The position numbers and the translations under genes are program-made. The notes beneath the pieces were generated by a model that saw only the letters and a program-made list of their open reading frames with translations, made no database searches and had not been told where the DNA came from. From the NCBI GenBank assembly GCA_005778315.1, contig SXOW01000356.1, positions 1 through 10,665 on the forward strand: a stretch of 10,665 nt of DNA, in the 5' to 3' direction. Positions within the stretch are counted from its first letter, which is position 1, and the number at the start of each line of letters is the position of its first letter. This DNA comes from Acidobacteriota bacterium. GTDB lineage: Bacteria; Acidobacteriota; Vicinamibacteria; Vicinamibacterales; UBA8438. Below, piece by piece: positions 5,374-10,665 of this stretch.

Positions 5374-8300
5374 AAGGCGTGCCTCACACGAAAGTCCAGG
5401 GCGTAGGTGCGGTCTTCGTTCTGAGACAGAATCCACGCAAGTCGGTCGCTCTGGTCGTACTCCAATACCACGATCAGGTCACGATTGGCGCCGCTGATCG
5501 CGCGCGACAACATCAGGTGCGCGCGGTCGGAGATCCGCTGGCCGATCAGCACCCGGGCCGTAGGGTTGAGCTGTGCGGACTGCTGCGAGGACGGGTCCCC
5601 CAGCGACGGCGTGATCTGGAAAGAATCCACGCCAAACGACTCCTCGACCACGCGACCAACCCCTGACGACAACTGACTCGTCAGCAACCGGGCCGCGCCG
5701 GCTTGAATCCGCTGCTGCTGCGCCAGCTCCGGCGAGCGCGCCGCGCGGAGGTCGGCGCTCTGCGGGTCCCGAATATCACCTAACAACAGACCGATGACAT
5801 CGACCTCAGGCAACGGCGGATCGGACGAGAAAGTCAGCGCAAATCGATCGTCGGTGCTCCCGGTCGCCTGGACCGTCACCCGATAGGTCTGACCGGGTAC
5901 GCGCACGTCGGTCTCGACCTCCACGTTGACAAACGGCTCAATCTTGTTCGGGTTCGCAAGGCTGATGGTGCCGTAGTTCAGTCGATACCGGAGGCCCTCG
6001 AAGAACGCTTCGCCGCTCTCCATGTCGGCGGCGCCAAACAGCTGCGGCTGGTCGTAGGTGCCCTGCACGGTCAGGTCGGCGCTCGCCACCACGCGTACCG
6101 CGTTGTTCGTCATCCGCAAGCTGGACGGCGCCACGATGCGAATGTCGAGGGCCAGCGGGAGCGTTGCGGCTTCGGCCTCGACGACCTCGACGACCGGTTC
6201 CTCTTCGCCTCCGAACAACCCAGTGCCCAGGTCGAGTCCGTCCAGCAGGTTGGCGTCACGCACATCGATGGTGCCCGCCAGGACGGGGCTCGTCGCGTCT
6301 CCTCGCAGTACCAGGTTGGCATCGACAATCGAGCGGAACCCCACGGGATACCGCCACTGCATCTCTCGACCCGTCAGCGTGATGGCCAGTTCCTGGACGT
6401 CGATCCCGACCAATCCCACCCGGCCCCCGATCGTGACCGCTCCCCCGCCCATGACGGCCGGGATGTCGTCGAATCGGAGTCCATCCTGCTCAAACACGAC
6501 GCGGCCGTTGATCGCTTCCAGCCCGTGAGGGAGTCCGATGTGGCGGATGCGGCCGTTCAGCAGCGACGCCTGTCCAGACACGGCCGGCTCAGCAAAGGTG
6601 CCGGATAGCCGCGTACGCACTTCTGCCACACCGGACCCTCGAAGGTTCGGTACCAGCCCACTGAGAATGCTGAGATTGGCGTCACCGTCAATGGCCAGCC
6701 CCAGGGCGTCGGTGGCCAGGTCGACCGAACCCGACAGGTCCAGCGCCGTGCCCTCCCCTACGAGCCGGAGCCGGTCTATCGCGATGGTCTGGCCGTCGAG
6801 CCGGAGCCCGATCGGGCCGTCATTGCGCAGGTTGTAGTCGAGCAAGGTCACGTCGGCCTGCTCGATGGTGGCGTCAATACGGACTCGGTCCACCTCCAGC
6901 GGGCCCTGAATGTGCGCCGACCCGCTCACCACCGCCGACGTATAGGGTGACAGTCTCGGGTCGAACATGCGCACGAAGGGCGCGAGGGACGCGTTCGTCA
7001 CCCGCACCCGCAGATCGGCCAGCATGTCGGTCAGCGCTACCTGGCCCGCGGCGGACACCGCCAACGTGGACGAGGCTCCTTCGAAATCGACCGTCAGGAG
7101 GTCGTCGCGGACATCGAGATGGGCCGTCACCTGGCCGATCTCTTCGTCACCCACGAACAGGTCGACGACCGTGCCACGAACCTCATAGAACGGGTTGTCG
7201 AACTCGCCGACACCTGCGACGTTGAAGTTGATGACACCGGACAAGGGCTCAGGTGGCGCGGGGATGCTCTCTACGGCGTTGACCTCAAGGTCGCGCACGT
7301 CCCAGTTGAAGACATACGACGCGTCCCATCCGATGAACGCGGCACCGGTCACCGTGCCCGACCCCTTGCGCATTTCGAACCCGTCGAGACGCACGCCGTT
7401 GCCCTCGAAACGCAACCCCGCGGAGGCGATATCGATCGGTTCCCCATAGGCGATCGGGTGATCGAGCATGACCTGTCCATACCCGAACATCCTGCGGTAC
7501 GGGCCATAGAGGCGCACTTCGCCCGTGGCCGGTCCATCGATGGTGTACCCCTCCTCCAGTCCGAACGCGGCCCGGATGTTCGATGTCGGAAACGACACCA
7601 TGGTGATGACGGCGTTGATTTCTTCGCCACCATCGACGTCTGACCCACCGATGGAGAACGTCCCGTCGGCGCCGAACTCGGCCCCATCGTTGCGAAACAC
7701 GCCGTTACGCACCTCCAGATAGCCGTTGTCCACGACGATGTCGCCGCCGCCGACGCCCCAGTCCACGCGCCAGGCGCGCAGCGCCTGCCCACTGAACGTG
7801 GCCTCGACCCGGGGCCGGGTGAGGTCGCCCAGCATGACCCCCCCGAACGTGCCCACGCCGTCTACCTCGAACGGTTCGGTGGGCGACCCGGCCGCCGTCA
7901 TCACCGCACTCATGAGCCGGTAGCCTTCCTGCCAGTCGCCGCTCGTGGCCTGGAACGGGATCTCGGTCTCCGCACTGCCACCGGTTCGTCCGCTGAACGT
8001 GACGTGCGTCGACGGGGTGGCGACGTGGCCCGAGGTGAGTTCGATGACGTCGCCGTCAAACGCGTACTCCACCGCCCCACCCAGCTGGAACTCGGTGGTG
8101 GTCAGGTCCGGGGGAAGCCCGGCGCGGCGCTTCGCCGCCTCTACGGCCCCGGGGGCCAGCGGGGCCGTCGCCAGCCTGACGCCGGCCAGGGGCTCCAGCT
8201 CGATCCGTCCGGTATGTCGGGATCCACCCGCAGGGCCGATGGGCCACGCCATCTGGTGATGGCCCGCTGCCCGGGCGACGGGCCGAATGCCCTGCAGGTC

Positions 8301-9584
8301 GAAGAATCGCGTCAACTCGATGACGTCGGCGTCCTGGTAGTAGGCGTCGAAGGTCCCCTCCCACGGGTCCTTGGTGCCAAACGTCGCGAGTTCGGCCCGC
8401 ACGTCCCCGTCAAAGAGCGTGGACGTGATGTCCCACATGTCGAAACGGTCCCGCTGCCAGACCAGTTGTCCCTCGAGGTTCGGAAACTGAAACTGGCCCC
8501 CCTCGGTCTCGATGCCGAACAGCGCGCTCGTAATCGACCCGCTCAGGTCATAGCCGTCTTCGAACTTGTGGAACGTCCCGGCGAAATGGCCTTGGCCGGA
8601 GGTTGTGAACCCATCGTCAGCAAAGAAGATCTCGCGTAGACGCGGCAGATCGAGGTCCGATTCCAGTTCGTAGGTCATCTCCGACAGCTGCCGCATGTCG
8701 ACCTCACCCACGAGTCTCGTGCTGGCGCCATCGGTCTCCACGTTGATCCGCGTCAGATGCACCTGGCTTCCGTCCAGCTGGAAGTCCGTGGCCATGTCCA
8801 TCCACATCGGCTCGAAATCGCTAACCCGAACGTTGCCGCCAGCACAGGAGGCATGCCCCCGATAGTCCAGGATCTTGGTGATGGTGAGCTTGAGATTCGC
8901 GCAGACCACGCCAAAGTTCGAACCGTAGTCCTCCAAGACGAACTCGCCCTTCGTCGCGCCGAGATACCGGAGCGTAGCGACCCAGTGATCCTCGCTCTCG
9001 GGCTCGGTCTCGCCTGCTGGCGTCGGCGCCTTAGGCGCGCTGTCGTCCTCGGGCCGATTCGGCACAAAGGCCGGAAAACTCTGCGTTCCATCGGCGTACG
9101 ACTCGGCGCGCATCCGCCAGGTCGTCATCTCGGCGTCGACCAGGAACTCCTTGTGAAGCAGCGCCAGCCAATCGACCGAGACCACGATCCGTTCCGCGGT
9201 CATGAACGGCTCATCCTCTGGCGTGAGCCCGCCGATGCGCAGGTCTTCGACCATGAACTTCCCGGGCATGAGATACATGCCAATGCGCCCGATCGTGATC
9301 TCTCGATCGAGTTGGTTCGATGCGGCCGTCTCGGCGCGGGCACGGACCAGCGGGCCGAGATCGATGGTGACACTCGCCACGATGGTCACCGCCACCGCCA
9401 CGGCGAGTACGCCGGCGCCCCACCGGACAACGCGTCGGGGTCGGCCGCGGTACCAACCGCGAAGACGGGCCCAGCGGGTGGGTCGCGGCGTCGCCGGCAC
9501 CTGAGCCACCGCGTCCGCCTCCGGTGGGGAGGACCGCAACGGCGTTTCCGCCGATTCCGGAGTCTCCTCAGGAGTGTCAGTCAT
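5370..9584 (-). CDS. tamB: TamB-like translocation and assembly module protein (AsmA-like, DUF490)
   Basis: A 1404-aa inner-membrane-anchored protein expected to span the periplasm as a long beta-groove. Related proteins are implicated in phospholipid transport to the outer membrane and, with TamA, in barrel assembly. Residues 1-55 form a cytoplasmic tail (acidic and proline-rich, then arginine-rich); one membrane helix lies at about 56-76. An AsmA-like N-terminal segment follows (ITIGRIGMYLMPGKFMVEDL, 96-115), then an acidic linker (177-200), then more than 800 residues of repetitive beta-strand sequence. The C-terminal DUF490/TamB region includes the amphipathic stretch around RIQAGAARLLTSQLSSGVG. 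The chain ends DFRVRHAF. Only two cysteines occur (228 and 247). An acidic insert lies at about 1123-1139. It is longer than E. coli TamB (1259 aa). The ATG overlaps the carrier-protein stop by four bases (ATGA) with no ribosome binding site, so translation is probably coupled. The Omp85 gene follows with a TTGA overlap. Confidence 0.92.
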   Translation of the reverse strand: MTDTPEETPESAETPLRSSPPEADAVAQVPATPRPTRWARLRGWYRGRPRRVVRWGAGVLAVAVAVTIVASVTIDLGPLVRARAETAASNQLDREITIGRIGMYLMPGKFMVEDLRIGGLTPEDEPFMTAERIVVSVDWLALLHKEFLVDAEMTTWRMRAESYADGTQSFPAFVPNRPEDDSAPKAPTPAGETEPESEDHWVATLRYLGATKGEFVLEDYGSNFGVVCANLKLTITKILDYRGHASCAGGNVRVSDFEPMWMDMATDFQLDGSQVHLTRINVETDGASTRLVGEVDMRQLSEMTYELESDLDLPRLREIFFADDGFTTSGQGHFAGTFHKFEDGYDLSGSITSALFGIETEGGQFQFPNLEGQLVWQRDRFDMWDITSTLFDGDVRAELATFGTKDPWEGTFDAYYQDADVIELTRFFDLQGIRPVARAAGHHQMAWPIGPAGGSRHTGRIELEPLAGVRLATAPLAPGAVEAAKRRAGLPPDLTTTEFQLGGAVEYAFDGDVIELTSGHVATPSTHVTFSGRTGGSAETEIPFQATSGDWQEGYRLMSAVMTAAGSPTEPFEVDGVGTFGGVMLGDLTRPRVEATFSGQALRAWRVDWGVGGGDIVVDNGYLEVRNGVFRNDGAEFGADGTFSIGGSDVDGGEEINAVITMVSFPTSNIRAAFGLEEGYTIDGPATGEVRLYGPYRRMFGYGQVMLDHPIAYGEPIDIASAGLRFEGNGVRLDGFEMRKGSGTVTGAAFIGWDASYVFNWDVRDLEVNAVESIPAPPEPLSGVINFNVAGVGEFDNPFYEVRGTVVDLFVGDEEIGQVTAHLDVRDDLLTVDFEGASSTLAVSAAGQVALTDMLADLRVRVTNASLAPFVRMFDPRLSPYTSAVVSGSAHIQGPLEVDRVRIDATIEQADVTLLDYNLRNDGPIGLRLDGQTIAIDRLRLVGEGTALDLSGSVDLATDALGLAIDGDANLSILSGLVPNLRGSGVAEVRTRLSGTFAEPAVSGQASLLNGRIRHIGLPHGLEAINGRVVFEQDGLRFDDIPAVMGGGAVTIGGRVGLVGIDVQELAITLTGREMQWRYPVGFRSIVDANLVLRGDATSPVLAGTIDVRDANLLDGLDLGTGLFGGEEEPVVEVVEAEAATLPLALDIRIVAPSSLRMTNNAVRVVASADLTVQGTYDQPQLFGAADMESGEAFFEGLRYRLNYGTISLANPNKIEPFVNVEVETDVRVPGQTYRVTVQATGSTDDRFALTFSSDPPLPEVDVIGLLLGDIRDPQSADLRAARSPELAQQQRIQAGAARLLTSQLSSGVGRVVEESFGVDSFQITPSLGDPSSQQSAQLNPTARVLIGQRISDRAHLMLSRAISGANRDLIVVLEYDQSDRLAWILSQNEDRTYALDFRVRHAF
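5382..5387 (-). promoter_or_regulatory. Ribosome binding site supporting the TTG start of the Omp85 gene
   Basis: The minus strand reads GTGAGG inside the end of tamB, 8 nt before TTG at 5373-5371. It supports that start over the upstream GTG at 5436, which would place 21 non-hydrophobic residues in front of the signal peptide. Confidence 0.5.
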
Positions 9585-10144
9585 GGTGTCGGCACGTCCG
9601 GCGCATCCGCGCTGACCACGACGAGCACCGCGCCCGACTCAACCGAGTCGTCCACCGCGACGCGCACGTCACTGACGATCCCGTCGACCGGCGAGGTCAG
9701 CTCGTTCTCCATTTTCATCGCTTCGACCGCGGCCACGCTCTGGCCAGCGGTCACGACATCTCCCGTCTTGACCGTGACGCGCACCACCCGTCCCGGCATC
9801 GGGGCCACGATCGCGAAATCCCCGGCGACACCGGCCGCGGCAGTCCGGCCACGGCGGCCATCGCCGACCCGCGCCCGAACCTGCCGGCCGTCCAGGCCAA
9901 GCAATACCTGACCCGGCGCGATGGCATGACACGTCACCTCGCGACTCGCCCATGGGCCATGCGGCATCGCGAGCGTCAGTCCACCAGCGCGAGGTCTCGC
10001 GTCTACGACGTAGCTCGTGTCGCCCCAACTCACCAGGACCTGCGAGGAATCGTCGGCGACCGGCTCAACCGTCACAAGCCTGACCGCACCGGCGATTTCG
10101 ACATGCAGCCGCTGCACGCGGGTGTGCACCTTCGCGGCCGTCAT
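9581..10144 (-). CDS. Biotin carboxyl carrier subunit of an acyl-CoA carboxylase (separate BT-like plus biotinyl domains)
   Basis: A 187-aa protein. The C-terminal biotinyl domain begins near APMPG (114-118) and carries the biotin attachment motif EAMKMENEL (141-149), with Lys144 the residue biotinylated by BirA. The first 100 or so residues form a strand-rich segment with patterns such as SYVVDARPRAGGLTLAM (44-60) and GQVLLGLDGRQVRARV (78-93). This resembles the BT linker domain between carboxylase and carrier in propionyl- and methylcrotonyl-CoA carboxylase alpha subunits. The gene thus looks like the back half of such an alpha subunit, encoded apart. ATG at 10144 is chosen because it overlaps the upstream stop (ATGA) and follows a weak GGTGG; an open frame reaches 10180 but is unlikely to be used. 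It carries CO2-biotin between the carboxylase and a carboxyltransferase encoded elsewhere. Confidence 0.9.
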   Translation of the reverse strand: MTAAKVHTRVQRLHVEIAGAVRLVTVEPVADDSSQVLVSWGDTSYVVDARPRAGGLTLAMPHGPWASREVTCHAIAPGQVLLGLDGRQVRARVGDGRRGRTAAAGVAGDFAIVAPMPGRVVRVTVKTGDVVTAGQSVAAVEAMKMENELTSPVDGIVSDVRVAVDDSVESGAVLVVVSADAPDVPTP

Positions 10145-10665
10145 GGCGCGACACCACCGAGTCGTGCGGCCTGTTGCCACCTCGTCCGGTTGGTCGCCGC
10201 TCCGGATGCGCGAGAGACCGACAGATAGGCATGCATCGCGGCCGCGACCACCGCGATATCGGTCTGTTCCGCAGTCAGCTCCGAGAACGTGTGACCCGCA
10301 CGTTCCGCGAGCACCCCGTCAAGAAAACCGGTATCAAACGCGCCATCCAGAAAGCGGTCCTGGTCCAGAATCCACAGCAAGGCAGGAATCGCAGTGGTGA
10401 TGCCGCCGATCTGATACTCGTGCAGCGCGCGACGCATGCGCGCGATCGCCCCTTCCCGATCCGGCGCCCATGTGCTGACCTTCGAGATCATCGAGTCGTA
10501 GAAGACTGGCACCTCGAATCCGGCCTCGACGCCGCTATCGTCGCGGACACCCGGGCCAGATGGACCACGCAACGCAGTGATGCGACCCGGTGAGGGGATG
10601 AAACCAGCGTCAGGGTCCTCTGCGTACACCCGACATTCGATCGCATGCCCTCGCGGATACAGCGC
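10141..10665 (-). CDS. Biotin carboxylase subunit of an acyl-CoA carboxylase, C-terminal part, cut by the window edge
   Basis: The last 174 residues of an ATP-dependent biotin carboxylase; the frame is open to base 10665. The fragment begins in the biotin carboxylase C-terminal domain: GHAIECRVYAEDP (6-18), FIPSPGRI (22-29), PGVR (38-41, the arginine aligning with catalytic Arg338 of E. coli AccC) and FYDSMISK (55-62). These match AccC and acyl-CoA carboxylase alpha subunits. About 60 further residues after the usual AccC end (from roughly residue 115) are helical and resemble the start of the linker in MccA/PccA-type alpha subunits. The substrate (acetyl-, propionyl- or methylcrotonyl-CoA) cannot be decided because the carboxyltransferase is outside the window. 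It overlaps the carrier gene by four bases (ATGA) and appears to be upstream in the operon leading into tamB. Confidence 0.92.
   Translation of the reverse strand, partial: ALYPRGHAIECRVYAEDPDAGFIPSPGRITALRGPSGPGVRDDSGVEAGFEVPVFYDSMISKVSTWAPDREGAIARMRRALHEYQIGGITTAIPALLWILDQDRFLDGAFDTGFLDGVLAERAGHTFSELTAEQTDIAVVAAAMHAYLSVSRASGAATNRTRWQQAARLGGVAP

Noticed and set aside
8757..9911. A 384-codon open frame on the plus strand opposite tamB and the carrier gene
   Set aside because: It crosses the tamB/carrier junction in antisense, has arginine/histidine/threonine-rich shadow composition and shows no domain.

Overview
The window is GC-rich, densely coded chromosomal DNA from a diderm (Gram-negative) bacterium. 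It encodes outer-membrane biogenesis proteins (an Omp85 barrel, a TamB-like protein and a SurA-like chaperone), a cobalamin-dependent ribonucleotide reductase and an acyl-CoA carboxylase. The overall style (split carboxylase, class II RNR, long TamB, many-POTRA Omp85) fits Acidobacteriota or a neighbouring phylum. That placement is an inference; no rRNA or other marker is present.

Layout, left to right. (1) 1-471, minus: N-terminal 157 codons of nrdJ (adenosylcobalamin-dependent ribonucleotide reductase), cut by the window edge. (2) 472-884: a 413-bp divergent intergenic region. It holds the nrdJ ribosome binding site, an 18-bp perfect palindrome next to a -10-like hexamer, a long nested inverted repeat ending in five T, and a -10-like box just before the next gene. 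(3) 885-1664, plus: a CPBP (CAAX protease / Abi) family membrane protein. (4) 1665-1759: a short convergent gap with one GC-rich stem-loop. (5) 1760-10665, minus: an operon of at least five genes, transcribed right to left. These are a biotin carboxylase (C-terminal part only in the window), a biotin carboxyl carrier subunit, a TamB-like protein of 1404 aa, an Omp85 (BamA/TamA superfamily) protein with what looks like seven POTRA domains, and a SurA-like periplasmic protein without a parvulin domain.

All four junctions in this operon overlap (ATGA, ATGA, TTGA, TGATG), so the five proteins are probably made by coupled translation. The first two genes carboxylate an acyl-CoA. The last three form an inner-membrane-to-outer-membrane assembly: TamB is anchored in the inner membrane and spans the periplasm, the Omp85 protein sits in the outer membrane, and the SurA-like protein is a periplasmic chaperone. 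TamB-type AsmA-like proteins are implicated in phospholipid transport to the outer membrane and in outer-membrane protein assembly. Co-translation with an acyl-CoA carboxylase is therefore a suggestive link between acyl-chain supply and envelope building, but that link is inference.

No tRNA, rRNA, CRISPR array, insertion sequence or phage gene was seen.
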